Positions 12,532 through 23,804 are shown, counted from the first letter of the stretch. The stretch is DNA of 64,000 nucleotides from Xanthoparmelia taractica (GCA_033085395.1 JANQBS010000110.1:1-64000); one strand, 5' to 3'. The notes: generated from the letters alone by a model not told the origin. Translations and numbers: made by a program.

Positions 12532-13734
12532 ATGGAAGTGCCGAAGCAATTTGTACAGCTACCAGGCCGGGTGGACGCTCTTGGTCCACCTAGCCAGGAC
12601 CATCCTAAGGTAATTCCTCTCTCTACTTATCAATCCAACATTTTCTCTCATTCATTCAACTGTTCTGTTCGCTATACCCTGAAGTCGCAGTCGCTGAATA
12701 AACTTTCTAGCCCGCTCCACCTATATGGCTGAGTCAAGCGCTTTTGAGGCTCCAGCAGGCCTACCCCGACGACGCGTTTGAGGCTACTATGCGCTATACA
12801 CCTGTTTCTACCACCACCGATCTCCCAATCTCTCTACGCTCTACCGAACCTGCACCGCCAGATACGAAATACGTGTATTACCCTCGGATCAAATGTCTAG
12901 AGTGCCCTGGGAAGCTGTATTCGCCAGGACCGGGTCTTGAAGCGAGATATTTCGAGATGCATTTGAAGCACAAGGTACATAGGGAAAAGGTCTACAACAA
13001 ACCAGGGAAAACTGTGCAGCTATCTAGCTCTCCAAAGCCTGAACCCAACGAGCCTGGCACAGTGCGTTTAAATGGCAAAACGATGCCGATCAAGGCTCTG
13101 CCTGCCACATCCAGAGACTATGATGACTCAGGTGAGCAGAAAGTGTCACCATCACGAGACCCATTAGGAGGTCAGGAATTCAGAAGATGTAGTCATAGCG
13201 TTACTGGAGCGGAAAATCTTGAGGCGCCTGTGAACGATGTGGAGAAGTTGGATGAGAAGTTAGGGAAACCTGCGCCGCTATCTAGCGCACGAGAACCTGC
13301 ATTTGAGGAGCCTGGCACAAAGCCCGAAGTGTCCAGCTATTGGTCAGAACCAGATCAGACAGATTTCTACAATCTTGTTCGATACTTCGGGACGAACTGG
13401 GAAGCTGTTGCTGATACTATGAAGACCAAGACGCACGTTATGGTATGCAAGCTCGGCCTCTGTTCCTAAAGTAATGTGTACTAAGGTTTTCATTCAGATC
13501 GAAAATTACTATCATAGAAAAATTCAAGAAGGCGACTCGGGCCAGCAATTGAAGGAGGAGATTCACCGTGCTGATGCCTTGAGAGCAAGCGGAGCAAATA
13601 TGGGGCCAATACCAGCTCCAGCACCGGTAGGAAATAAGAAACGGCGTCTCTACAAACCATTGAAGCAGAAAGCCACCGGCACAAGTAGGACTGAGGGTGT
13701 GCATGTCAAAATCGAACCTGCAGATACTCATTAA
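12532..13734 (+). CDS. C2H2-like zinc finger plus SANT/Myb-domain protein
   Basis: Predicted nuclear DNA- or chromatin-binding protein of about 334 residues. Inferred exons: 12532-12609, 12756-13442, 13498-13734; both introns are GT..AG and phase 0. Residues about 70-105 hold CLECPGKLYSPGPG followed by HLKHKVH, a C2H2-like finger spacing. Residues about 213-265 form a SANT/Myb repeat (YWSEPDQTDF, FGTNWEAVADTM, then IENYYHRKIQ across intron 2). From memory the stretch from YPDDAFEATMRYTP to the finger resembles the C-terminal tail of fungal Snf5-type SWI/SNF proteins; this needs checking. ATG 12532 is the first Met after an in-frame stop. It sits just outside TIR element copy 1. Confidence 0.65.
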
Positions 13735-14016
13735 CAAGGATAAAACATCAAAACTCAACCTGCGCGTAACGCTCATCAAATATGTCAACCAATCTTGACT
13801 CACACTTGCAATGAAACCAGCTGCCATGCTCGCATCGACGACCACCATCATCGCCAAAGTTGATGTTCGAGAATGCAAAAGCCATCGTACCGACCATTCC
13901 ATCAGTCACCGTCAGCGCTCGAAGCCTTGAAATTATCCCATTACCGAGTTTAGGGTTCTAGCGCACCAGACGAAGTGGCTGTTGTGAAATTCGAGATTGA
14001 CCCCTCGGCAACGCCA

Positions 14017-14616
14017 TTAAGTGTCCTCAGGAAGCACGACCGAGGCAATATAGTTCTGCAGAAAACAGAACGCAACATCTACCACTTCCCTCATCTCCTT
14101 CGGCTCTGGAAAGGCAGCGACGTCGTCCGCTGCCCAGAACATTAACAAACAACTTGACACGAAAGTCTCTACCTTTTCGCACCTCGTGATGGATTCGCCC
14201 AATTGGTAAATCAGTCGGCCTCGTGAAGTAACACTTCGCTTACCAACCGTGCTACTATCCTGTTCAGCCTCAACAGCCTTGATTCTTGCATCGGCCCAGC
14301 ATGTCTGGCATCTCTCGCAATAATCCTGGCTCAGCTAAGTTGGCGATCGAGTAACGGATGCCTGTGAGTATGGGCAACCACCCCACCAAGCGCGCTGCCA
14401 GCACCTCTCGCTTCATCTCGCGGATGCGCTTATGGCAGAGTTTACGATCTCTTCGCAGCCATCCTCGTAGGGTATCAGTAATAGCAGCCCGTGCTTGTCA
14501 AACATCATGACTGATGTCAATTTCTCAATAAGAGATTCGCTGTTAGTGGAGGACGAACCTGACAAGTGGATATTGCGAGCGGACCGGACAGTGAAGGCGG
14601 TTGGACCGGTAGCCAC
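14017..14616 (-). CDS. Possible hypothetical gene, unrecognised
   Basis: Low-confidence model. A 106-codon open frame on the minus strand (14334-14017) begins directly after an acceptor-like CAACTTAG and ends at TAA. It reads YCERCQTCWADARIKAV and later LLMFWAADDVAAFPEPKE, which looks protein-like. Upstream, ATG at 14616 opens a frame (MATGPTAFTV, then FDKHGLLLLIPYEDG) that could join through a weak donor GTAAAC with matching phase. I recognise no domain. It may equally be a decayed remnant. Confidence 0.3.
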
Positions 14617-15695
14617 CGACTTGCGCTGGCGAGAAAGTTCCCTGCTAGTCAGACTATTATGTGCAGTGTCAACGAGCGTTCTATTATGCGAATCATCGAA
14701 GATGAACCACTTGGCATCGATGCCGCCTTTGATGCCTTGGATACCTGAGCAAGACTTGATGCTTATTCGATATTTTGCAAATGACCAGAGTTACTGAAAA
14801 TTCTTCGATACGACGGTCTGTCTCAGCAAGGAATCGATGCGAGGCGTATTGAAATTGTAATTTGCGACCCGCTTAGGTCTAAAGTCCGGATGATGATATC
14901 TTAGTAGTTCTACGAACAAAGTCAATTGGAGCTTGTCCTCGTAGCACTTTGTATAGGTCGAAATATTGTTATTATCGAGTATTCGATATCAGTATGTTGG
15001 GAAGGCTAGGCTTTCAGGTAATATTAAGCACGTGGTTGGAGGTATAGGGCGCTGAACTGAGTGATTGAAAGTGAGTGAGAATGCCATCATAGGTACTTTA
15101 TGTTGGAGTCTGATCTGATGGTGAACTAGTAGATGGTGACTGTATGTTGTAAGGATATGGAATTATATGGAAGAACTTCAATGTTGAGTTGTTATGTTGT
15201 ATACTTTAAGCAGGATAGCATAAACATAGGTATATGCATAACTTGGCAGAGTACAAACCTACCTGACCATTGAGCTAAGACTGCTACCGCCCATACCAGA
15301 CCGTCTATGCAAAAGGCCTAGACTCTTCCAGATGCAGGCTTCTACGACAGTACAATACGTACTTTAGTTCCAACCATGGTACCTAGCTCAGGTATAGAGT
15401 ACAATATTACTACCCCACCAATACCATCAGTATCAGTATAAGCCATTTAAGAACTTCGAATTCCAGGTTGTTGTCCCATGTCATTTCGGGGTCAATTCAC
15501 TGATTCAATCTAAGTAGAGGGACTGTCAGCTTACTAAGATGTATCATCACATACCAATCCCTTCATGTTCCATCTTGGATTTTCAGTCTATTGCACACGG
15601 TCCACTGCCATGTACACTGATTAAAGTATCAATTGATTCCACTCTCGTTGCCTTGAACCAAATCCCTCGTCCGGTCTGAGCTCACCTGCGCAAGC
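14617..15695. other. Intergenic, nothing recognised
   Basis: About 1.1 kb of ordinary base composition. I see no open frame with coding character, no RNA gene and no repeat shared with the rest of the window. Confidence 0.5.
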
Positions 15696-16262
15696 ATGAA
15701 GAACAATCAGGCATCATACCCAGATGGACTTGAACCACAACAACAACCAAGTGACTCTGAGACGCAAGCAAGCGACTCCGAGACTCTTGCGGCAGAAGCT
15801 GATACCGCACATGAGAATACACCTGAACAACATCCCAAACCTACAGATACACCCGCTTCGAAAGAATCAGAACCGCAGCCAGATTTGATGCCAACAGGAT
15901 GGGAGTCACGCCTTGCGGACGACGGAAGAGTGTACTTTGTCGACCACCACAGAAAGACTACCACCTGGTTGGATCCCCGCAAAACTTTTGCTTGGAAGTT
16001 ATCCGATAATTTGCCCAACGGATGGGAAATAAGCCGGACACATAGCGGAAGAACGTACTTCATTGACCACAATACAAGGACTACGACGTGGGAAGATCCC
16101 CGCTCGACCAACACCCATGCTCGAGAAGATCCGGTTCCTAAGCCAGACGACTTGCTGAGTGGAAGGGAAAAAGGCCTGGGACAGAACGGAGGGACAATGT
16201 TCGAGGGTCCAAGCTTACCGAATCGACCAACGGCCTTATCACCATTGCGTGCAAAGATTTGA
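15696..16262 (+). CDS. WW-domain protein
   Basis: Single-exon protein of 188 residues. A Gln/Ser/Glu-rich N-terminus (1-60) is followed by two clear WW domains: MPTGWESRL to TTTWLDPR (about 66-95) and LPNGWEISR to TTTWEDPR (about 107-139). Each has both Trp residues and the terminal Pro. WW domains bind Pro-rich PPxY-type peptides. A third, degenerate copy seems to follow (LLSGREKGLGQNG at about 152-165), in which the first Trp is Arg and the second is missing. The WW sequences resemble those of Rsp5/Nedd4-type ubiquitin ligases, but no HECT domain follows before the stop. This could be an adaptor protein or a fragment of a duplicated ligase gene. Confidence 0.7.
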   Translation: MKNNQASYPDGLEPQQQPSDSETQASDSETLAAEADTAHENTPEQHPKPTDTPASKESEPQPDLMPTGWESRLADDGRVYFVDHHRKTTTWLDPRKTFAWKLSDNLPNGWEISRTHSGRTYFIDHNTRTTTWEDPRSTNTHAREDPVPKPDDLLSGREKGLGQNGGTMFEGPSLPNRPTALSPLRAKI

Positions 16263-16904
16263 TTGGGGGCAGATTGGTACGGAGGTGGACTGATCTACAA
16301 AGCGACCTTTCTCCATTGAGTCTGTACGACTTCCCTCGGGTCTAGACTTTCCTTATGACCTAGTAGAGGGAAGTGTATCTGGTATCTCTTGTCTAAGCTC
16401 TCGTCCAGACATAGTAGAGAGCAGCGAGCAAAAGAAAGAAGGGTAAGCTCAAAAGTAGAGGAGCGGCTTTGATGCTTCCCAGGTCATAGTCAAGAAACAT
16501 TGTTTCTATACTACAGTGTGGATTTACGCGAGATATTGACGCAGAGGGACTATCAGAAACAATAATTGTGCATTTCCGAATGGACACTTGCAATGATGTG
16601 CCTGGCACAGACCGTTCTACGACTCCAGCGATGTGCTTGGAACATCTTACCCACTAATGTGTACAACGGTACTTCTATGCACTTACCTACTCACCGGCCG
16701 CTTACCCCTCTTGGGTCCTCGGGTAGACGAAAGGATTGAAGCTAGCGGGGACGCCCGGATCGTCGTCTTCATCAACATTCAAATGAATGAATGGGCAAAC
16801 AAAACGTACAGTAACATAAAGCCTTCCCACACTTCCAGGTCTCACGTACCATCCAGCAACACGTCATCAGCAATATAACACGAACCCTCCGCTTCTTCAG
16901 CACC
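16263..16904. other. Intergenic, nothing recognised
   Basis: About 640 bp. A minus-strand frame at 16393-16608 would encode 71 residues with a hydrophobic C-terminus, but it lacks other support and I leave it out. The last part is presumably the promoter of the following SDR gene. Confidence 0.5.
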
Positions 16905-17693
16905 ATGTCACCCACCAAATACACCTCAAAGCTCCACGACACCCGCCTGCTCATCTTCGGTGGCACCTCGGGCATGGGCTTCTGCGTCGCAGAAGCAGCC
17001 ATCGAGCACGGTGCTCACGTCTGCATCTCCGGCTCCAAGCAAGATAAACTCGAAAGAGCCATCTCACGTCTGCAATCCACCTATCCAGACTCTGCCTCCC
17101 AAGTCTCCGGCCACATCTGCGATCTCGCTCAACCCGAGTCCTTGGAGCCCAATCTCAATACAGTTCTAAAGTTCGCAACCGCACATTCCAAAATCGACCA
17201 CATCGTCTTCACGTCCGGCGACTCGTTCAAGATCACCCCAATTGCAGAGGTCACTATCGAAGCAATCCTGAAAGCAGGCAACGTCCGTTTCATGGGCGCA
17301 TTAATGCTTGCAAAACTAGCTCCCGAGTACATGTCTGCGGGCCCGAAGTCTTCCATCACACTCACTGGCGGAACCATGTCTCATAAGCCTGCGAAAAACT
17401 GGACGGTGATGGCAGCTTGGGGATCGGGTATCGAAGGAATTACGCGAGGGCTGGCAGTCGATTTGGCGCCTATCAGGGTCAATATGGTTTGCCCTGGCGC
17501 TGTACATACTGAGCTTTTTGATGATATCCCGAAGGAGAGCCTGGATGGCGTGTTGCAGAGGTTTAGGGAAGGGACACTGATTGGTGAAGTGGGCACGCCT
17601 GAGAATGTGGCAGAGGCTTATCTGTATCCTATGAAGGATCAGTTCGTCACGGGGGAAATTCTCCGGAGCGACGGAGGAAGGCTGCTGAAGTGA
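16905..17693 (+). CDS. Atypical short-chain dehydrogenase lacking YxxxK
   Basis: Intronless 262-residue Rossmann-fold protein of the SDR superfamily. It has the nucleotide-binding stretch LLIFGGTSGMGF (residues 15-26), a conserved SITLTGGTMS strand and turn (about 150-160) and the later RVNMVCPGAVHTELF, so the fold is kept. Where classical SDRs carry YxxxK, the sequence reads NWTVMAAWGSGIEG: no Tyr or Lys is in register. The frame is intact, so this is not simple decay. It may reduce substrates by another residue arrangement, act as a binding protein, or belong to an atypical fungal SDR group. It lies near the O-methyltransferase but I see no shared control. Confidence 0.8.
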   Translation: MSPTKYTSKLHDTRLLIFGGTSGMGFCVAEAAIEHGAHVCISGSKQDKLERAISRLQSTYPDSASQVSGHICDLAQPESLEPNLNTVLKFATAHSKIDHIVFTSGDSFKITPIAEVTIEAILKAGNVRFMGALMLAKLAPEYMSAGPKSSITLTGGTMSHKPAKNWTVMAAWGSGIEGITRGLAVDLAPIRVNMVCPGAVHTELFDDIPKESLDGVLQRFREGTLIGEVGTPENVAEAYLYPMKDQFVTGEILRSDGGRLLK

Positions 17694-18534
17694 TCAGACT
17701 CGGCGAAGTCCGTGGGATGTTGAAAGGTTAGCTCCCAACGATCCCAGCCTCTCGCATTTCTAGCTACTTGGTGATATATTACTGCATTTAATAAAAGACC
17801 TAGGGAATGCTAACACTAAATCAATCAGAGTGTTCAAACAATACACATTACTCATAAGTCGTGGCTCGTGATTACTCAGGGAAAGTCGCTCCAACGCAGG
17901 AGACAGCTCTTGTACTTGGTCACATTTATTGTTAGTGCTGTTCCCGTTTGCGGAATACGGCACAGGCATGGGAGATCGGACTTGCTAAAATTGTTGGCCA
18001 TACAGTGTGAGTTTCCCTAAAACCAGATTGATATACTAGACGTAGAAGTATTCGAATCAGCACAGAGTAACCCCGTCATCAAGCTATGATTTGGTTTCTT
18101 GAATCACCACCGAGAGTAGATTCGATGATGCGTGCCATGGCAAATTTGGGTTAGTCTATCTTTCTTCCAGACTCGAGACAGCACCTAGCTGCTTGTATGG
18201 GAGGGCTCGATAAATTGTACCTGCCCGGGCTGGCACATGGGCTTGGAGCCCTCCTGAGCAGCCCCAGATTTGGAGATGTGCAAGCGTCGTACGGGATTGA
18301 TCGGCACGTATAAGGCTGAGGTGTATGCATGAATCTGGGGAATCATGCGCTCTCGGGAAGAATGGGCTGTACGGAGTACATCGGTACGTTACGTTCAGCG
18401 CCTATTACAGCTTAGCGCCTAGCTTAGCGCTTTGACATGGCCTATCTTACCTTACTTAAGAGGTTTCGGGGGGATCTAGAGATTGACAATCGATCAGAAT
18501 ACTTGATTCCAAGATCAAGTCACCCTATCGAGTC
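17694..18534. other. Intergenic, nothing recognised
   Basis: About 840 bp without a convincing open frame. A short AGCGCCTATTACAGCTTAGCGCCTAGCTTAGCGC stretch (18399-18432) repeats AGCGCC and TTAGCGC; I assign it no function. Confidence 0.5.
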
Positions 18535-19991
18535 ATGCTCTCTACACCCTACGATATCCCCGCCTTGGTACAGAAAATCAATGCTACGAGCAACAACTTA
18601 GGCAAGGACGCTGGAGAGGCACGGCAACAGTGTTTAGATGCCGCTCGCTCACTGTGTTTTGCGCTAGAGACGCCCATCGAGGCGATCCTTAGGCACGTCT
18701 GGGCCGAGGTAAGAACGGTCTCTAACTGATGTTATCGGTCTCAACGATGCTGAATACTAGGTGCTACTCAGCAAGGCCACCATGCGGTACTACGCGCTAG
18801 TATTGGACTGCTTCTTTTCGAAAAACTGGACGAGAGCAATGGATGTGCTAAGAGCAGTTCCGAACTTGCGAGAATGACCGGCGGGGACCCAGATCTTGTG
18901 GGTGGGTTGTGACACTCAGTCTTGAGGGAACTTGCCGTGTCATAGATACTGAGAGTTTGTTATCAGGACGCTTGTTGAAACATCTAGCAGCGATGGGGAG
19001 CATCTATGAGATAGGCCCCAACGAATACCTTCCGACTCCATTTTCAAAGGCTCTGAAAGAGCCAATCTATCGAGACGCCTATCCCACTATGTTTGTGCTC
19101 CATAGTTTTGGTCTTACTGTCAAGTAAGAGCTAATCAGTCGACCAGGTTTGATCTTAGCGGTCCCAGTTTCTTTGCACTTCCGGAACACCTCTCTAAAAG
19201 CAAGTACAAGAACCCGGACGATCCTGTAGATGGCGCATTTCAACTCGGTCATGACACAAAGAGTCATTTCTTCGAATGGTTATCTCAACATCCGAAGTGT
19301 TCATCGCAGTTTCAAAACCATATGGCTGGTAAACATACTGGAAGACCCAATTGGATGGATGTCAACTTCTATCCTGTTCAAACGAATCTGATTGACGGCG
19401 CTCGAAGAGAGAATGATGCAGTCTTTTTAGTAGATGTAGGTGGTGGAAAGGGTCATGACTTACGGGAATTGTATCGACAGCATCCTAAATTGCCTGGGAA
19501 ATTGGTACTTCAGGAGACTAAAGCCGTGATTGAAGAAGCAAAAGAAGAATGTGATCTCGACGGGAAAATCATACTCGTGGAACATGACTTCTTCACAAGG
19601 CAGACTATCCTTGGTATGTTCATCAATAAAACCGCAGTTCTGCTAGTACACGGCAATTCATCTGCTGAAATCATTAGGTGCACGGGCGTACTATATGCAT
19701 TCCTGTCTGCACGACTGGCCTGATTCCAAAGCTCATGATATCCTCATAAACCTCAAACCCGGCTTGACGAAAGGCTACAGCAAGCTCTTAATCCATGAAC
19801 ACGTAATACCCGACAAAGGCGCTCACTGGCTAAGCACAGGATTGGACATCGTCATGATGGTCAACTTTTCGGCAAAAGAACGTACAGAGCAGAATTGGCG
19901 GGCGCTCTTAGAATCATCCGGCTTTAAGATCGTCAAGATCTGGACTTGTGAACCAGGCGGTGAGAGCTTGATTGAGGCCGAACTGGTTTGA
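18535..19991 (+). CDS. SAM-dependent O-methyltransferase (COMT-like)
   Basis: About 402 residues in five exons: 18535-18708, 18772-18901, 18967-19090, 19147-19613, 19678-19991. All introns are GT..AG of 56-65 nt, and the joined frame is open throughout. Residues about 59-140 form the winged-helix dimerisation region (GLLLFEKL, SSSELARMTGGDPDLV, LLKHLAAMGSIYEIG). The SAM-binding glycine motif VDVGGGKG lies near residue 238, and HSCLHDWPD near 305-312 carries the His expected as catalytic base. Such enzymes methylate hydroxyls of small aromatic or polyketide metabolites; the substrate is unknown. No synthase gene is adjacent. The start at 18535 is the first ATG of the open frame. Confidence 0.85.
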
Positions 19992-20203
19992 AGACTCATT
20001 CGCCATGACAACTGGGATAATTGGAGGAAGGGGATCCCAAGCTGCATCGCTATGAGGATCGTAGTTACTGTTAGAAGAACGAACAGTAACTTCATTGAAT
20101 CAATACGGTTGTCGAGTCGATACCATTAGAAGAGAAGACAGATTAGTTAATTGGACGGCCTCTGATTTCCGGCATAGTCACTGCAGGTTGGCTGTACCTG
20201 CGA

Positions 20204-20980
20204 ATGTTCTATTCAGAGATATTCCTTGGTTACGTTAGTGAACATTTGCTGCGTCATTTCAGCGCAACACTTGCTCTGTTCGTGGTACTGCTTGCCGCCT
20301 TCCTCGAGATGCGTAGGCGGTCGTCAACCCTTCGACGACACCTCTCCAATGTGGGTATTGGTGTACTTTGTTGCTGTTGCCTCCCCGCTTTCATCAGCCT
20401 CTACTTCATGGCTGGGTACGTCACTATGCACCCTCCACGGCCTGGTGTGAGGCTGATGTCAGAATTTGGATGCTGTTAACAAGGCTTTATCTTCCCTCAA
20501 GAGATTGTGCCCTAGGTGGTTGAACGGACCAAACAAGCTATGTATGAAGGCTTGTATCTCGATATGTTTCTTGAAAGATTTGCCGATGCGCAAGGAATAG
20601 CTCGCTTCTCTCAATTCCCCAGTCTGCTTCAGCATATCGGCCTGAAGAGTTCAAAAGGCCATGGTTACGACGGAAACGCAGGGGAAATCTTCGATCTCTT
20701 TTCGAATTCGAGACGTCTGGACCCTAAATTCAAAGCCCGTAGCCTCCAGGCCCTTATTTGTGATGATTCCTCCAAGTCCCCAATTACAAGGGCTACCCAA
20801 GTCAAGACACAGATGGGACTTTGCGACCACAGCGATGGTTTAGTCAAATTTGCCATCGGGACTAAGATCAGTTTCACTCAAACTTGGAAACGACCCATCT
20901 CGAAAGGGATACACCGCCGGCGGACGCAGGAGCCATGGCCGTTGGGCGACGTTGCGTTGACAACTGGCCTCCACTCATAG
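20204..20980 (+). pseudogene. Decayed membrane-anchored fungal protein gene
   Basis: A hydrophobic segment (LALFVVLLAAFLE) and a second one (FISLYFMAGYVTM) lead into PPRPGVRLMSEFGCC, then an in-frame TAA, QGFIFPQEIVP, an in-frame TAG, and VVERTKQ with LLQHIGLKSSKG further on. The frame resumes across both stops. After about 20690 the continuation FEFET is found only in another frame. From memory this matches a fungal family annotated as integral membrane or glycosyltransferase-like proteins. With two stops, one frameshift and no clear N-terminal part, it is a relic. The stop changes are not all RIP-type transitions. Confidence 0.6.
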
Positions 20981-21735
20981 ATGAACGGATTACCAGGATT
21001 GCGGAATCAGGATTCAGCTCTTGAGATCAAGAGCATAGAGATGCCCTATTTAGCTTCTTTGTATCATAGAGAATGAGAGTCCGGGAGAGCCAATCTTGTA
21101 GACTATGTAGAAGATAACTTGGTTTCTTAGTCCAGCCCTCCTTTCCTGGGTAGTTCAATGTAGTACTACTAATCACTTTTCGAATGGTGCATAAAACCTT
21201 CTATTACTATTATTTAGATGTTACTCTTGACAACATGATGGCCCGGAGTCTCAGTAGCTACCCATGCCGTAATGAGCTTGCGATATGACTGGCCACCGAA
21301 GCGAGGAACGATTGTAGGGCTGGTCCATGGCTCCCAAACTTAGCACGTGACTGGAATACGCACTCGTCCTATTCTAAAGGCATCAAGATATTGCAAGATT
21401 GATGGAATTTGATGACGGCTTGATTGTTATTCTATGAAGTTGAGTGCTACTTATGGTCCATGCCAAGCCATAATAGGGCTGAGATGCTGAATTCCAACAA
21501 AGATACTAGAAATCACCGCAAGCAGGATCCAACCTCATAATCACTCTAGAAAGGCCTACTAGAATACTGTACTTTGCTCTAAAACGACACCGCGCCCATC
21601 TCACGAGAACTACAAATCCATGTTCGCGACCATATTGACTATTCGCAAAGTCCGCAGATTGATACATTGCTAAAGCCTGACCATCCCATCTTCTCTCGAC
21701 CTCTTCGAAGTCATGACTCTTTGTCCGCCGTAGGC
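20981..21735. other. Intergenic, nothing recognised
   Basis: About 750 bp between the decayed membrane-protein gene and the mannosyltransferase. No coding frame, RNA gene or repeat was recognised. Confidence 0.5.
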
Positions 21736-23190
21736 ATGAGGCGATTTAGGTCAAGCTACCAACGCTCACTGACTCACCTGTTTCTCATCGCTATTCTCCT
21801 ATTCTCAGCGCTTCAATTCTGGACGCGACGTAGCATTTACAGGGAAAGGTAATTAGATCGACCATGTAGGCCTCTGCTATGTGATTGACACAGTAAAGGT
21901 TCCATTGCGATGAATCTCCACAACCGCCCTCGAAGCTGCGAGCAGACGACGAATCCGTACACAATCCGCACGAGCCGTTGACCATAGTCTCAGACACGAT
22001 TGAGTACATGAATCTAGATAACACGACAGTCGCAAGGACCCATGATCGAGTACTTATCCTGACGCCACTGCGGGACGCCGCGTCCCACTTACGGCAGTAT
22101 TTCCTGCTACTCTCAGAACTGACGTACCCACACCAAGCCATCGATCTAGCATTCCTAGTCGGCGACTGCAAAGATGACACCCTATCGACACTAGACTCAG
22201 AGCTTGCTCGTATGCAGCTCGAATCAAATCCTCAACGATTCAGAAGCGTAATGGTCATCCAAAAGGATTTTGGAGATTCTACCGGCCAGAGCGTCGAGGA
22301 GCGACATAGTTTCCGCGCCCAGGGGACACGGCGCAAGGCTATTGGACGTGCAAGGAACTATCTCCTTTATACGGCGTTGAGGCCGGTGCACGATTGGGTT
22401 TACTGGAGGGACGTCGATATTGTAGAGAATCCAAGCAGCATTCTGGAGGACTTTATGGAACATGATAAAGACATTTTGGTTCCAAGTAGGTTGCTAGGAG
22501 CGCCTAAAGGTCAAGTAGTAACATCGAGCTTCGCGCAGACATATGGTTTCACCGTTACGATCAAAATGGCAGGGATATTGAGGGCAGATGTATGGCTTTC
22601 AGACTTTCTAGCTGGATCATTAACGAGTCGCTAATCAGGCAATCAGATGATTACAACTCCTGGCAAGAATCTTGGTGGGGACGCTGGAAGCGACGCCAGC
22701 TCAATAAAGACGTCATCTTAGCTGAAGGTATGTCCCATTGTCTAAGGATTATCTACTACATTGACTTCGAGGAATGTTCCCCAACAGGCTACAAAGAATA
22801 CAACATGCATCGGCGCACCCTGAATTGGATGGGAGATCGGCACAAAGACCCAAAGAAAGAGGTGCACCTCGACGGCATCGGCGGCGTTAGCATTCTCGTC
22901 AAAGCTTCCGTTCACAGATCCGGTCGGTCGCCTAGCGAAACATCTTCCCTCCTACATCTGGTTAGAAGCTAGGTTGCCCTAACCGTCTTGATATAGGTAT
23001 AGATTTCCCCTGCTACGCGTTCGAGAACCAGGCCGATACGGAGGGTTTTGCGGCCATGGCCAACCGCGCTGGATATCAGGTGGTCGGTTTGCCGAACTAT
23101 ATCGTTTGGCACATTGATACGGAGGAGAAGGAGGGAAATTTGAAGGGAAGACCTAGGGAAGAGTCAAATGTTTCGCTACTTCGATCTTGA
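21736..23190 (+). CDS. Golgi mannosyltransferase, Anp1/Van1/Mnn9 family (GT62)
   Basis: Type II membrane glycosyltransferase of about 386 residues that would extend N-glycan or cell-wall mannan chains in the Golgi. Inferred exons: 21736-21848, 21899-22485, 22539-22589, 22647-22727, 22788-22922, 22997-23190; introns are 50-74 nt. A short cytosolic tail and one anchor (LFLIAILLFSALQFW, about 14-28) precede the catalytic domain: ILTPLRDAASHL, YPHQAIDLAFLVGD, RARNYLLYTAL, the DxD-type motif YWRDVDIV near residue 208, IWFHRYDQNGRDIEG, LDGIGGVSILVKA and FPCYAFENQADTEGF. ATG 21736 is the first Met in frame; an upstream open stretch lacks one. The last intron has a less common GTCGGT donor, the weakest part of the model. 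Confidence 0.85.
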
Positions 23191-23804
23191 CTCTGACGCT
23201 TTCTACCGGCAACCTTCGTCTCTATCGAAAGACTCCAGTCTACCGTACGTCTGGTCCTCGAGCAGCTGACGATAATATAGACAAATTTAGTAGAATCTTC
23301 TTTTGCTTTTCGCCCGAGAGTAGTATAAGTTTTTAATTTGGTAAAACTTGTTATTTATATATTTATCGAAAATATATACTCCTAAACAACTAAGAAGGTT
23401 AAGAATAGCCAGACTTTATGATAATAATATAAGTTGTAAGGTAAGGTAGATAACAGTACCCGGAAGGAAAACCTAGGGCGGCGCTCACCCGAGGCCGGAT
23501 CGGGGGTGACGGGCAGATCTCTCTCTTCTTGGCGCTGCGATTTAATGATGTACTCAACTCCCAAGAAGATTTTATACAACATATTGTTGCCTCCCTTCCT
23601 CTCCCTCTTTCTGATCATCCTTTAGGCAATAATATTCCTGCCGCTAATAAGCCATCGCCTGTGCATAACCCCTACTGGCTTCTTCGCGAATTCCTCTTGA
23701 GGCTCCCTTTCGCGTCACTCTCCCATCTCAGACCTTTCTTCGGGGATCTATGACCAAAAACAGCTCTACGGCCCCTTCACCTGTGGCGGCAGACCTGCCG
23801 GGGC
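23191..23804. other. Intergenic, nothing recognised
   Basis: About 610 bp, AT-rich near 23320-23400, then of ordinary composition. Presumably it holds the mannosyltransferase 3' end and the promoter of the PPR gene. Confidence 0.5.

Noticed and set aside
13438..13902. 154-codon minus-strand frame opposite the SANT gene end
   Set aside because: It overlaps the coding exon and intron of the better supported plus-strand gene and shows no domain.
9958..23190. Secondary-metabolite cluster (two SDRs and an O-methyltransferase)
   Set aside because: No polyketide synthase, peptide synthetase or terpene cyclase; genes are far apart and interspersed with unrelated genes. ERG5 is a sterol P450 and does not belong to such a cluster.
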